From positions 162,217 through 226,216 of the forward strand of contig JAFWEP010000006.1 of assembly GCA_017512885.1 (NCBI GenBank): DNA of 64,000 bases. Direction: 5' to 3'. Of the stretch, positions 32,852-41,147 are shown piece after piece. Positions within the stretch are counted from its first letter, which is position 1. Every line of letters starts with the position of its first letter. The position numbers and the translations under genes are program-made. Under the pieces are notes generated by a model. It made no database searches. It was not told the DNA's origin and saw only the letters and a list, made by a program, of their open reading frames with translations. The DNA is from Erysipelotrichaceae bacterium. GTDB taxonomy: Bacteria; Bacillota_I; Bacilli_A; Erysipelotrichales; Erysipelotrichaceae.

Positions 32852-35089
32852 ATGACGGATATGAGAGAACGCTATGCAGCAGCAGAGAAACTGCTTCCCT
32901 GGAACCTGAAGGATCTGGCTTTGAATACCGCACCGACTTTCCACTGGATCTCGGACAGACTCTTCTACTACGGAAAAGAAGTGCGCAGAGACGGAAAGGT
33001 CATCAGCGAATTCAAACTGGTGGATGCCGAGAGCGGCAAGGAATGCGAGCTGTTCGACCGCAGGGATCTGGAAAGACTGCTGGGAAAAGAACTGTCCGTG
33101 AAGGACGGAGAGTGGCATCACGGCAAGTTCCGTTTCGTTCAGGACGGGAAGAAATATTGTTACCTGACCCAGGAGAAGGAACTGCTGGTCGAGGGCGAGG
33201 CGAAGGAAGAAGCTGTTTCTGTTTCCCCGGATGGCAGGAAAACGATCTATGTCAGAGACTATGATCTCTATCTGAAGGAAGGGGAAGAAGAATACCGCCT
33301 GACCTTTGACGGCGAAGAGTTCAATGACTATGCCGGCAGGGGACAGGCCAGTGACTATATCTCTGCCCAGCGTTTCGGACTGGTCTGGAAACCGGGCATC
33401 CTTTGGAGTCCGGACAGCCGTCATTTCCTGACTTATCGGATCGATCAAAGGAAAACGAAGGATCTTTATCTGCTGGAGTCCTATGATCAGGAAGGCTCCT
33501 CTTCGATCCGTCCGCGGTTACATACCTACAAGTGTGCTTTCCCGGAAGATAAGGATGATGAAGTGCCGCAGGCCTATTTCTATATGGGCGATGCCGAAGC
33601 GAAGACCGTGACGGAAGTGGGCTGTCCGCCGCAGAGCGTAGAGGGCGGTCTCTTCAATGCGCGCTGGTGCTTTGCGAAATGGCTGGAAGACTCCTCAGCT
33701 GTCTATACGACGATCATTTCCCGGGCATACAAGTCTGCTGCCTTTACGGTCATTGAGACCGACGGCAGCTGGAAGACGCTCTATACCGAAGAGGACGAAG
33801 AGTTCCTCAACATGCGCACCTTCCAGTTTGACGGCTACGGCAGCTACAATCTCTCCAATTTCCTGACCGAAGACCGTAAGACCCTGATCTTCCAGTCGGA
33901 GCGGGAGGATCTGACCCGCTTCTTCCGCTATGATGTGGAAACGGGAGAATGTCTGGGCGGCATCACTCCCGAAGGGATCTCTGCCGGCAGGATCGTGGCT
34001 GTGGAAGGGGAGTGGATCTACTTCTATGGCTTCAATATGCCGGAGACCTCCGATCCCTGCTATGAGAGATTATGCCGGGTAAGGATGGACGGAACGGAGT
34101 TCTCGGTATTGACCCCGGAAGATGCGATGCATCATTCTTCCGTAAAGAACGGCTATATCCTGGATACTTATTCCCGGGTCGATCTCATTCCGAAGTCGGT
34201 CCTGCGCAAGGCGGACGGAACATTCGTGAAGGAGATCGTGGAAGCGGATGTCTCCGCTCTGCTGGAAGCAGGCTACATCATTCCCGAACGCTTCTCGGTG
34301 AAGAGTGAAGAAGGCTATGACCTCTACGGCATCCTGGTGAAGCCGGCTGGCTTCGATCCGGAAAAGTCCTATCCCCTGATCGACTATATCTACGGCGGCA
34401 TGCAGTGCTACAACGTTCCGAAGACCTTCCAGGCAGCCGGCAAGATCGCCGGAAGAGAGATCATGGGCGGTCTCGAAGAGTTTGCACAGCTGGGTTTTGC
34501 CGGGATCATCCTGGACGGGAAGGGAACTCCCGGCAGAGGCAGGAAGTTCCATCACTATGCCTACGAGAATATCCACGGCTGTGCCGGTCTGGCTGACCAC
34601 GCCTATACGCTGCCGCAGTTAAAGGAAAAGTATCCCTTCATCGATCTCGAGCGGGTCGGGATCTGGGGCAACTCGGGAGGCGGCTGTGCGACCAGCCGGG
34701 CGCTGCTGGAGTATCCGGATGTCTATAAGGTCGGCGTCTCTTCGGCCGGCAATCATGACCAGCGCATGTATTCCAATATCTGGACCGAGAACTACTATGG
34801 TCTCTACAAGGAAGAGATCTACAAACTGGGGGACAATACCGCTCTGGCAAAGAACCTGAAGGGAAAGCTCTTCATCGTACACGGAGCGATGGACGATAAT
34901 GTGGCGATGTCCCAGAGCATCCGTCTGATCGATGCCCTGATCCGGGAAGACAAGGACTTCGATTTCCTGATCCTGCCCCGCTGCAACCACAACGTACCGG
35001 CGGATCCCTACTTTATTCGGAAGAAACTGGACTATTTCGTGCGATACTTATTGGAGGAAGAAGTGCCGGAAGTGCACTTCAGGAGGTAA
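32852..35089 (+). CDS. S9 peptidase, dipeptidyl-peptidase IV type
   Basis: 745 residues, no signal peptide. The N-terminal ~480 residues form a beta-propeller (SVSPDGRKTIYVRDYDLYL, WSPDSRHFLTYRID). The catalytic domain holds the Ser in GIWGNSGGGCATSR, Asp in HGAMDDNVA and His in PRCNHNVPADPYF. DPP-IV enzymes release N-terminal X-Pro dipeptides; together with the S33 aminopeptidase and a ProX-type editing factor elsewhere in the window, this indicates active handling of proline-rich peptides. The glutaredoxin-like gene starts five bases after the stop. Confidence 0.93.
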   Translation: MTDMRERYAAAEKLLPWNLKDLALNTAPTFHWISDRLFYYGKEVRRDGKVISEFKLVDAESGKECELFDRRDLERLLGKELSVKDGEWHHGKFRFVQDGKKYCYLTQEKELLVEGEAKEEAVSVSPDGRKTIYVRDYDLYLKEGEEEYRLTFDGEEFNDYAGRGQASDYISAQRFGLVWKPGILWSPDSRHFLTYRIDQRKTKDLYLLESYDQEGSSSIRPRLHTYKCAFPEDKDDEVPQAYFYMGDAEAKTVTEVGCPPQSVEGGLFNARWCFAKWLEDSSAVYTTIISRAYKSAAFTVIETDGSWKTLYTEEDEEFLNMRTFQFDGYGSYNLSNFLTEDRKTLIFQSEREDLTRFFRYDVETGECLGGITPEGISAGRIVAVEGEWIYFYGFNMPETSDPCYERLCRVRMDGTEFSVLTPEDAMHHSSVKNGYILDTYSRVDLIPKSVLRKADGTFVKEIVEADVSALLEAGYIIPERFSVKSEEGYDLYGILVKPAGFDPEKSYPLIDYIYGGMQCYNVPKTFQAAGKIAGREIMGGLEEFAQLGFAGIILDGKGTPGRGRKFHHYAYENIHGCAGLADHAYTLPQLKEKYPFIDLERVGIWGNSGGGCATSRALLEYPDVYKVGVSSAGNHDQRMYSNIWTENYYGLYKEEIYKLGDNTALAKNLKGKLFIVHGAMDDNVAMSQSIRLIDALIREDKDFDFLILPRCNHNVPADPYFIRKKLDYFVRYLLEEEVPEVHFRR

Positions 35090-35093
35090 GAGG

Positions 35094-35408
35094 ATGTTGA
35101 AGATCTATGGCAGCGAGATGTGCTCGGACTGCCGCAACTGCAAGCTGAACTTTGACCATTACGGGATCGAATACCAGTTTTTGGATGTATGCAAGTCTCT
35201 GCGTTATCTCAGTGAATTCCTCTTCCTGCGCGATACCGACCCGGTCTTTGACCGCCTGAAAGCCATTCATGACATCGGTCTGCCGGGGATCGTCAAGGAA
35301 GACGGTACGGTCTTTACGGACTGGGAAGACTATCTGCAGGAGAAAGGACTGCCGGTCATCGGCAGCGGAGAAGGAGCGGCCTGCAGTATCGATCATAAGG
35401 GGTGTTAG
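35094..35408 (+). CDS. Glutaredoxin-like protein
   Basis: 104 residues. MLKIYGSEMCSDCRNCKLNF carries a CSDC redox pair plus a third Cys close by, followed by a glutaredoxin-like DHYGIEYQFLDVCKSLRYLS segment and a LPGIVKEDGTVFTDWEDY strand. It probably reduces disulfides or moves thiol groups. The length and motif fit a short thioredoxin-fold reductase common in Bacillota. It is followed one base later by an MBL-fold enzyme in the same unit. Confidence 0.85.
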   Translation: MLKIYGSEMCSDCRNCKLNFDHYGIEYQFLDVCKSLRYLSEFLFLRDTDPVFDRLKAIHDIGLPGIVKEDGTVFTDWEDYLQEKGLPVIGSGEGAACSIDHKGC

Positions 35409-35409
35409 G

Positions 35410-36261
35410 ATGAGTGAGAAACTGTTTGAAAGCCTGGATCTCGGCTTCGGCATCTATCATACAAAGATGCCCGGGCATACGCCGGGGCCGGGAAGAGTCT
35501 TCAGTTCATTGATCATCGGCAGTGAGAAAGCCTTACTGATCGATACCGGCTACGGGATCGGGGATTACCGTGCTTATGTGGAGTCCTTAACGGATAAGCC
35601 GCTGATCGTGGTCAATACCCATGGCCATATCGATCATGCGAGCGGAAACTGTCAGTTTGAAGAAGTCTGGATGAATCCCAAGGATTACGCTCTGGCCGAC
35701 TGGCATACCAGTCTGGAGACCAGAAGGAATTCCAAGGATATCGGCGACTATGTCGATCTGTTGGTCGACGGACCGTATAAGCGGCTTCCGCTGGAAGAAG
35801 GGGTCACCTTCGACCTGGGAGACCGAACGGTCACAGCCTATAACTGTGCCGGCCATACCCATGGTTCGATGTCCTTCCTCGACAGCAAGTCTCACTACCT
35901 CTTCACCGGTGACAACATCACCCGCAGAGTCCTTCTGCTGGGGGTCATCTCTTCCACGACGCTGGAAGAATTCCGGCAGACCCTGCTGCATACGAAGACC
36001 CTGTCTTTCGATAAGATCGTGGCTGCCCATGTACCGTACCTGATGGAACCCTCCTGGGTCGATAAGGTATTGGATATCGTGGAAAATTTCGATCCGCAGA
36101 GAGGTTTCACCCCGCCCCGGAACTTCGGTCTGAAGGTCCCGAACGTGACACCGACGGAGTATACGGTCGGAGACGGTTTCGATGATCCGGAGTACTGCGG
36201 TTTCGTCTATGACGGAGCGCATCTGGAAGAGTTCTTAGAAGGTTTTACCTTAAAGAAATGA
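35410..36261 (+). CDS. MBL-fold metallo-hydrolase
   Basis: 283 residues from ATG 35410 (AGG just upstream); the frame is open further back but only inside the glutaredoxin-like gene. Zinc ligands are visible in NTHGHIDHASGN, CAGHTHGSMSF and FTGDNITRR. The family covers glyoxalase II-like thioesterases, lactonases and others, so the substrate cannot be named. Co-transcription with a glutaredoxin-like protein makes a glutathione- or other thiol-ester substrate conceivable. Confidence 0.9.
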   Translation: MSEKLFESLDLGFGIYHTKMPGHTPGPGRVFSSLIIGSEKALLIDTGYGIGDYRAYVESLTDKPLIVVNTHGHIDHASGNCQFEEVWMNPKDYALADWHTSLETRRNSKDIGDYVDLLVDGPYKRLPLEEGVTFDLGDRTVTAYNCAGHTHGSMSFLDSKSHYLFTGDNITRRVLLLGVISSTTLEEFRQTLLHTKTLSFDKIVAAHVPYLMEPSWVDKVLDIVENFDPQRGFTPPRNFGLKVPNVTPTEYTVGDGFDDPEYCGFVYDGAHLEEFLEGFTLKK

Positions 36262-36282
36262 GGAGGCTCACTGAGCCTCCTC
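36260..36282. terminator. Hairpin between convergent genes
   Basis: GAGGAGGCTC-ACT-GAGCCTCCTC perfect stem. T-tracts are weak on both sides (TCTATG plus; ATTTCTTT minus), so bidirectional termination is likely but not certain. Confidence 0.7.
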
Positions 36283-36600
36283 TCTATGTAAGGAACGTTC
36301 TTCGGAGAAACCTTCCGGATAACGTTCTTTTAATTTCTCGATATTCTTCTGCAGGACCGTCTCCAGATCGTAATCCAGGGCATAGGCGGTCTCCGCCAGA
36401 TACCAGGCTACATCCCCCAGTTCCTTCAGCATCCTCTCCCGGTCCAGGGGATGACCGTGATGGAGATGTTTCTTCAGCAGATCGATGACTTCTCCGCTCT
36501 CTCCGCAGAGACCCATCGCTCCGTTGATGAGTGTTTCTTCTTTGGACAGTTTCGTATTTCTGGTCCGTAAGGCCAGCTGCTGGTATTCATTGCCGGTCAA
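36268..36600 (-). CDS. MazG-like nucleotide pyrophosphohydrolase
   Basis: 110 residues from a TTG start at 36600, which lies eight bases after AGGAGGAG and overlaps the end of the upstream MBL gene by 14 bases; longer versions lack an RBS. The all-alpha MazG/DUF84-like fold is indicated by GAMGLCGESGEVIDLLKKHL and LKELGDVAWYLAETAYAL, giving the ExxE...ExxD metal-binding set. It would hydrolyse non-canonical or excess NTPs to NMP and PPi. Last gene of a four-gene minus-strand unit. Confidence 0.9.
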   Translation of the reverse strand: MTGNEYQQLALRTRNTKLSKEETLINGAMGLCGESGEVIDLLKKHLHHGHPLDRERMLKELGDVAWYLAETAYALDYDLETVLQKNIEKLKERYPEGFSEERSLHREEAQ

Positions 36601-37294
36601 GGGCTTTCTCCTCCTGCAGGGCCTTTCGCAGATAGTCTTTATCACAGGGATCGCCGTGACCCAGCCAGAAGGTATCGATATCTTCTGCCAGCAGTCTTTC
36701 TACAGACCTTTCCGCTTCTTCAAACGTCCCTCCCGGATAAGTGAAATAGGTCATGACTCCGTCTTTTTCTACTCCCGGAGCTGCGAAGATATCGCCGATG
36801 ATCGCTTCTTTATTCGGAAGGATGACGGAGATATCGTTGTCACTGTGCCCGCAGGTCTCGATGATCCTGCCGGAGATGCCCCAGGGAGAGAGATCATACT
36901 CTCCCTCGATCAGGATATCCGGAATGACTCTGGGCGGTGCTCCGCCCGGCTTTTCTTTCATCGTGGCCATGATCTGTAAGCTCATCTCCCCGATCGGAGT
37001 GCGGGCTACGACTTCCGGCGGAAGACCGTTGACCAGGAAACGTTCAGCTCTTTTGTGGCAGAGTACCGGGGCCTTGGTCAGTTCTTTCATTACGGGAAGG
37101 TTGGCGAAATGGTCGACATGACCGTGGATGATGATGATCAGTTTGATCTGTTCGGGTGTGATGCCGGCTCTCTCACAGTTCTCCAGGAAGAAGTCCCTGC
37201 CTGCTGTATCAGTGGTATCGACGGCATAGACGGTCTCACCGTCCTTGATGAAATAGGCATTGGCCAGGAAGCCTTTATAACGAATGATCTCCAT
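36587..37294 (-). CDS. MBL-fold metallo-hydrolase
   Basis: 235 residues. Metal ligands are in IIIIHGHVDHFANL, a CGHSDNDIS block and FWLGHGDPCDKD. The compact length fits glyoxalase II-like or lactonase-like members. It is not closely similar to the MBL protein at 35410. It sits in a run with YjjG-type phosphatase, DUF1653 and MazG, a set suggestive of metabolite or nucleotide clean-up. Confidence 0.88.
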   Translation of the reverse strand: MEIIRYKGFLANAYFIKDGETVYAVDTTDTAGRDFFLENCERAGITPEQIKLIIIIHGHVDHFANLPVMKELTKAPVLCHKRAERFLVNGLPPEVVARTPIGEMSLQIMATMKEKPGGAPPRVIPDILIEGEYDLSPWGISGRIIETCGHSDNDISVILPNKEAIIGDIFAAPGVEKDGVMTYFTYPGGTFEEAERSVERLLAEDIDTFWLGHGDPCDKDYLRKALQEEKALDRQ

Positions 37295-37339
37295 ATACGT
37301 ACCTCTGTCTCTATTGTAAGAAAAAGATCCCGGAAGGGA

Positions 37340-37603
37340 TCACATTTTTTCAATACGGTACTTCTGCCTGATCTCCGGGTATTTCCTGTGATCCACCTCT
37401 TCCAGAAACATGGCCAGCGGCCTGACGAAGAGGCCTTTCTCTCCGTAGAGGGCCTGGTAGACCATCAGCTCTTCTTCTGTTTCGGAGTGTCTGGCGATGC
37501 CGACGATGCGGTAAGTATAGCGGCCGCTCTTCTTTTCTTCTTCGCTCAGCGTTTCGTATTTGAAGTGACGGACGATGTCTCCGCTCCGAAAGATCCTCTC
37601 CAT
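37340..37603 (-). CDS. DUF1653 protein
   Basis: 87 residues. The order GDIVRHFKYETL, YTYRIVGIARHSETEEELMV, YQALYGEKGLFVRPLAMF and a final basic tail is characteristic of DUF1653, a small SH3-like domain with no known function that is frequent next to NUDIX or HAD genes. Its start overlaps the upstream HAD gene's stop by one base. Confidence 0.9.
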   Translation of the reverse strand: MERIFRSGDIVRHFKYETLSEEEKKSGRYTYRIVGIARHSETEEELMVYQALYGEKGLFVRPLAMFLEEVDHRKYPEIRQKYRIEKM

Positions 37604-38277
37604 CAGAAGATCTCCTGCAGTTCCTGCAAGGAACGGACACGCCAGTCACAGGGACCGTGCCGCTCTTCAAAGAGATCGACCCGGCAGGTCCTGATGCCGG
37701 CAGCAGCAGCTCCCTCGATATCGGCAGTCTGGGAATCCCCGATCATGACGATCTCGGCAGGGGATAAAGGTCTCAGGCGTTCCAGACAGAAAGCGAAGAA
37801 ACGGGGATCGGGCTTACTGCAGCCGGCTGCTTCCGAGCTCAGCAGCAGCATGCCCTCTTCCCAGAGCCCGGCAATGGTCAGACGGTCTTTCTGCTGGCCG
37901 GTAGGGCCGTTGGTGGCGATCGCCAGCATGTACTTCCCGTTCAGGTAAGTGACCAGTTCCTTCGCTCCCTCGACCGGCACGGCTGCCCGGTTCAGGTACT
38001 TGCGGAAGGTATCTTCAAAGAGAGGCCCGTTGCCTTCAAAGCCGACGGCTTCAAAGATCCGGTTCCAGCGTACTTCGCGCAGTCCGGCAATGGTCAGCTC
38101 CTTCCGTTCGATCGCTTCCCAGAGACCGTTGTTGATGGGTTCAAAGTGATCCATCAGGTCTTCCGGCAGTTCATAGCCCAGTTCGACAGCAGCCGCAAAA
38201 GCTGCTTCTTTCGCTGAAGCCGGGAAGTCCAGCAAGGTATTGTCTACGTCCAATAAGACCGCTTTGATATCTGACAT
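37603..38277 (-). CDS. YjjG-type HAD hydrolase (pyrimidine 5'-nucleotidase-like)
   Basis: 224 residues. HAD motif I is VLLDVDNTLLDF, motif II AIATNGPTG, motif III the Lys in CSKPDP and motif IV MIGDSQTADIEGA. The DNTLLDF variant and the helical cap match the noncanonical pyrimidine nucleotidase YjjG, a house-cleaning enzyme. First gene of the minus-strand unit; its promoter region abuts the T-box promoter on the other strand. Confidence 0.88.
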   Translation of the reverse strand: MSDIKAVLLDVDNTLLDFPASAKEAAFAAAVELGYELPEDLMDHFEPINNGLWEAIERKELTIAGLREVRWNRIFEAVGFEGNGPLFEDTFRKYLNRAAVPVEGAKELVTYLNGKYMLAIATNGPTGQQKDRLTIAGLWEEGMLLLSSEAAGCSKPDPRFFAFCLERLRPLSPAEIVMIGDSQTADIEGAAAAGIRTCRVDLFEERHGPCDWRVRSLQELQEIF

Positions 38278-38344
38278 AGTTCAATTATAAACTGAAAAAG
38301 TGTAATGTTATGAAAATAATAAGTAAAGTTTTCAGAAAAAAATG

Positions 38345-38372
38345 TTGAAAAGAGAGAAAAAGCCTTTATAAT
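38345..38372 (+). promoter_or_regulatory. Promoter of the T-box-controlled ABC operon
   Basis: TTGAAA (38345-38350), 16 bases, TATAAT (38367-38372). Transcription should begin near 38379, just before stem I of the T-box. Confidence 0.82.
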
Positions 38373-38378
38373 GCAAGT

Positions 38379-38612
38379 AACAGCTTTGAAGGGGAGTAGT
38401 ATTTCCCAGACGCCTGTTCAGCGAGTCCCGGTAGGATGAGAAGGGGATACAGGAAGAAGGAAGGAACGTGCCCCGGAGCCTGACTGCCAAAACAGTCACG
38501 TCTGTCCGCGTTAAGGAGAAGAGAGTCTGCCGTGAAGGGTGATATACTCCGGCAGGAAGTAAGGTGGTACCGCGATTCTGTCGTCCTTTCGTAAGATAGG
38601 ACGTTTTTTTAT
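38379..38612 (+). promoter_or_regulatory. T-box tRNA-sensing leader with terminator
   Basis: The hallmark T-box sequence AAGGTGGTACCGCG is at 38561-38574. It is followed by the intrinsic terminator CGTCCTTTC-GTAA-GATAGGACG (38582-38603, one mismatch) and seven T residues. Stem I is recognisable from GGGGAGTAGTA (an AGTA S-turn-like strand) and the closing GGAACGTGCCCC. By comparison with the usual GAA-codon-RCC order on the 3' strand of the specifier loop, the codon may be CGT (Arg), but this reading is tentative. An uncharged tRNA would pair with the T-box and prevent termination, turning on the ABC transporter genes when that amino acid is scarce. Confidence 0.93.
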
Positions 38613-38624
38613 CAGGAGGACGAC

Positions 38625-38681
38625 ATGAAACGACGACGACGAACCAAAGCAGAAAACATTCCCGAACCGTGCAGCGAATAG
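38625..38681 (+). CDS. 18-codon short ORF with four consecutive Arg codons
   Basis: AGGAGG (38614-38619) stands five bases before ATG 38625, a better site than that of the next gene. The product would be MKRRRRTKAENIPEPCSE, with four successive CGA codons (CGA is rarely used elsewhere in the window). It sits between the T-box terminator and the binding-protein gene. It may be a leader peptide whose translation senses charged arginyl-tRNA or simply delivers ribosomes to the next gene. It is not proven to be translated. Confidence 0.5.
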   Translation: MKRRRRTKAENIPEPCSE

Positions 38682-38704
38682 ATAAAAAGAAAGAGAGAAA
38701 GAAA

Positions 38705-39709
38705 ATGAAAAAAGTCATTACCATCCTGTGTATCTGTGCAATGTTCCTGATGAGCGGCTGCAGCGGCAGCAACTCCTCTTCCCAGGGTCCGGCTAAGACC
38801 GAACTGGAACTGGTCTCCACGCTGGATCAGGCGATCCTGGCTCTGAACTCCGGCAAGTGTGATGCGGTCGCCTTAGACGGCACGACGGCTCAGAACTATG
38901 TCGATCAGTCCAACGGCATGTTTGCGATGAGCGGCGTCAACTTCGATCTGACCATCTACGGTGAATACGAAGGCAATGTTGCCGCTGCCAAGAAGGGTGA
39001 GACATCCCTGATGAAAGCAGTCAATGCCTGCATCCAGACCGCGATCTCCACTCCTTCCGGAATGGTGCCGTCTGATTATACCGACAGTTACTACACCTAC
39101 TGGACAGCGAAAGCCAAGATCCAGAGCGGTACGGATGATGAATCCGCACAGGCGATCATCGGGGATACCGATGTCTCTCCGACCGTTGCGATCGACGATA
39201 CCTACAACTACCTGCTCGATACGACCGATCTGGTCAAGCCGGAACTCGACCTCTCCAATGCGGAAGGCGTCCTGGCCAATGTCCTGAACAAGGGCGTGCT
39301 GGTCATCGCAACTTCTCCGGACTATCCGGCTGCGGAATGGATCGACGACCAGGGCGTCATCTGGGGTTCCGAAATGATGATGGCCAAGTATGTGGCGGAC
39401 TGCCTCGGCGTCAAGCTGCAGATCGAAACGATGGACTTCTCTGCCGTTCTGACCGCTGTCGATACCGGCAAGGTCGATCTGGCCTTCTCCGGCTTCGGCT
39501 GGAAAGCTGACCGGGCGGAAGCCTTCGAGCTCTCTGTCGGTTATTCCGGTGATGATGACATCACCTTCCACACGCTGATCGTTCCGGCTGACAAGGCTGA
39601 CCAGTACAAGTCTCTGGAAGACTTCGTCGGCAAGCACATCCTGGCTCAGGCCGGTTCTCTGCAGCAGATGTACGTAGAAGATCAGATCGTTGCTTTAGAT
39701 CCGCAGTAA
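38705..39709 (+). CDS. Amino-acid ABC transporter binding lipoprotein, apparently circularly permuted
   Basis: 334 residues from ATG 38705. Signal peptide with lipobox LMSGC (Cys19). The mature protein has the two halves of an SBP_bac_3 domain in reversed order. Residues ~31-146 resemble the usual C-terminal half (STLDQAILALNSGKCDAVAL, then AAKKGETSLMKAVNACIQ). Residues ~197-334 resemble the usual N-terminal half (GVLVIATSPDYPAAEW, DLAFSGFGWKADRAEAF with the ligand-binding Arg, and LEDFVGKHILAQAGSLQQMY), ending where the other half would begin. A ~50-residue linker joins them. It is followed by permease and ATPase genes and presumably delivers a polar amino acid to them outside the membrane. 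Confidence 0.88.
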   Translation: MKKVITILCICAMFLMSGCSGSNSSSQGPAKTELELVSTLDQAILALNSGKCDAVALDGTTAQNYVDQSNGMFAMSGVNFDLTIYGEYEGNVAAAKKGETSLMKAVNACIQTAISTPSGMVPSDYTDSYYTYWTAKAKIQSGTDDESAQAIIGDTDVSPTVAIDDTYNYLLDTTDLVKPELDLSNAEGVLANVLNKGVLVIATSPDYPAAEWIDDQGVIWGSEMMMAKYVADCLGVKLQIETMDFSAVLTAVDTGKVDLAFSGFGWKADRAEAFELSVGYSGDDDITFHTLIVPADKADQYKSLEDFVGKHILAQAGSLQQMYVEDQIVALDPQ

Positions 39710-39728
39710 ATTTTTCAAGGAGTTTTGT

Positions 39729-40400
39729 ATGGGATTAGGACCAGGATTATTCGAAGTCTTCGGTGACTACTGGCAGATCTTTCTGCAGGGTACCATCGGG
39801 ACACTGAAATATGCATTTATCGCCGTCTCATTAGGCAGTCTGCTGGGAGCCCTGATCGCTCTGGCCAATCTTTCCAAGAATAAGATCCTGACTGCGGTCG
39901 GTTCGGTCTATGTCACCGTCTTAAGAGGCACACCGCTGCTGGTTCAGATGTATATCGCTTACTTCTTCCTGCCGCTGGTGATCCCTGCCCTCAACAATGT
40001 CGGAAAAGAGACGAACGTTCTGATCGCTCTGGTCCTGAACTCCAGCGCTTACGTCTCGGAGATCATCCGGGGCGGCATCAACTCCGTAGACAAAGGTCAG
40101 ACGGAAGCAGCCCGTTCCCTGGGTATGAGCGCTTCCCATACCATGACCAAGATCATCCTGCCCCAGGCCATCAAGAATATCCTGCCGGCCATGGGCAACG
40201 AATACATCGCCATGATCAAGGAGACTTCTCTGGCCGGTACGTTCATGCTGTATGAACTGATGTACACCCGTACCCTGCTCGCCAACAAGTTCCTGGTCTG
40301 GCAGCCGCTGTTCATCATCGCTGCGATCTACCTGATCCTGACGATGGTACTCACCACATTAGTCGGAATTATGGAAAAGAGGTTAAGTGTCAGTGACTGA
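39729..40400 (+). CDS. Amino-acid ABC transporter permease
   Basis: 223 residues, about five helices, the size of HisM/GlnP-type permeases. The EAA loop reads [20 protein letters not shown], where the ATPase docks, and the N-terminal segment [16 protein letters not shown] is typical. It forms the membrane channel, probably as a homodimer because only one permease gene is present. RBS CAAGGAG before ATG 39729. The end overlaps the ATPase gene by 14 bases. Confidence 0.95.
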   Translation: MGLGPGLFEVFGDYWQIFLQGTIGTLKYAFIAVSLGSLLGALIALANLSKNKILTAVGSVYVTVLRGTPLLVQMYIAYFFLPLVIPALNNVGKETNVLIALVLNSSAYVSEIIRGGINSVDKGQTEAARSLGMSASHTMTKIILPQAIKNILPAMGNEYIAMIKETSLAGTFMLYELMYTRTLLANKFLVWQPLFIIAAIYLILTMVLTTLVGIMEKRLSVSD

Positions 40401-41136
40401 GAAAACACAGCCGATCATTGAAGTGAAAAACCTTCACAAACGCTTTGGCGATCTGGAAGTCTTAAAGGGAGTCAACGAGTCGATCTATAAGGGCGAAGTC
40501 ATCTCCATCATCGGTCCCTCCGGCGGCGGCAAATCCACCTTTCTGCGCTGCCTGAACTTCCTGGAAGTACCGGAAGAGGGAGAAGTCTTCTTTGAAGGAC
40601 AGAAGCTCGATCCCAACAGTACAGATCTCGACAAACACCGTCAGAAGATCGGTATGGTGTTCCAGCTCTTCAACGTCTTTCCGCATCTGACGGTCCTCGA
40701 CAATATCACCATCACGCCGATCCTGGAGAAGAAAGTCCCGAAGGCAGAAGCAGAGAAGGAAGCGATGGAGCTTCTGAAGATGGTCGGTCTCGAAGACAAG
40801 GCCAAAGAGTATCCCCGGAAGTTATCCGGCGGTCAGAAGCAGCGTCTGGCGATCGTAAGAGCGATGGCCATGCATCCCGATATCATGCTGTTCGATGAAC
40901 CGACTTCCGCCCTGGACCCGGAAATGGTCAAGGAAGTCCTGGAAGTCATCAAGAAACTGGCAGAATCCGGCATGACCTGCGTCATCGTTACCCACGAGAT
41001 GGGCTTTGCAAAGACCATCAGCGACCGCATCCTCTTCATCGACGGCGGGATCATTGCCGAAGAAGGCACCCCCGAAGAGATCTTCGAACATGCCCAGAAT
41101 CCGCGTACCCGTGAATTCCTGGGGAAGGTACTGTAA
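40387..41136 (+). CDS. Amino-acid ABC transporter ATP-binding protein
   Basis: 249 residues from GTG 40387 (a second GTG lies at 40393). Walker [10 protein letters not shown], signature [15 protein letters not shown], Walker [12 protein letters not shown] and switch His in VTHEMGFA are intact. It closely follows the GlnQ/HisP pattern and powers import by the permease and lipoprotein encoded upstream. The start is inside the end of the permease gene, indicating translational coupling. Confidence 0.96.
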   Translation: MSVTEKTQPIIEVKNLHKRFGDLEVLKGVNESIYKGEVISIIGPSGGGKSTFLRCLNFLEVPEEGEVFFEGQKLDPNSTDLDKHRQKIGMVFQLFNVFPHLTVLDNITITPILEKKVPKAEAEKEAMELLKMVGLEDKAKEYPRKLSGGQKQRLAIVRAMAMHPDIMLFDEPTSALDPEMVKEVLEVIKKLAESGMTCVIVTHEMGFAKTISDRILFIDGGIIAEEGTPEEIFEHAQNPRTREFLGKVL

Positions 41137-41147
41137 AGGAGAGAGAC

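Noticed and set aside
39560..39730. Possible frameshift truncating the binding protein's C-terminal half
   Set aside because: After the stop at 39709 only 19 bases remain before the permease start, and the missing half is already present at the protein's N-terminus; a simple frameshift cannot explain this order.
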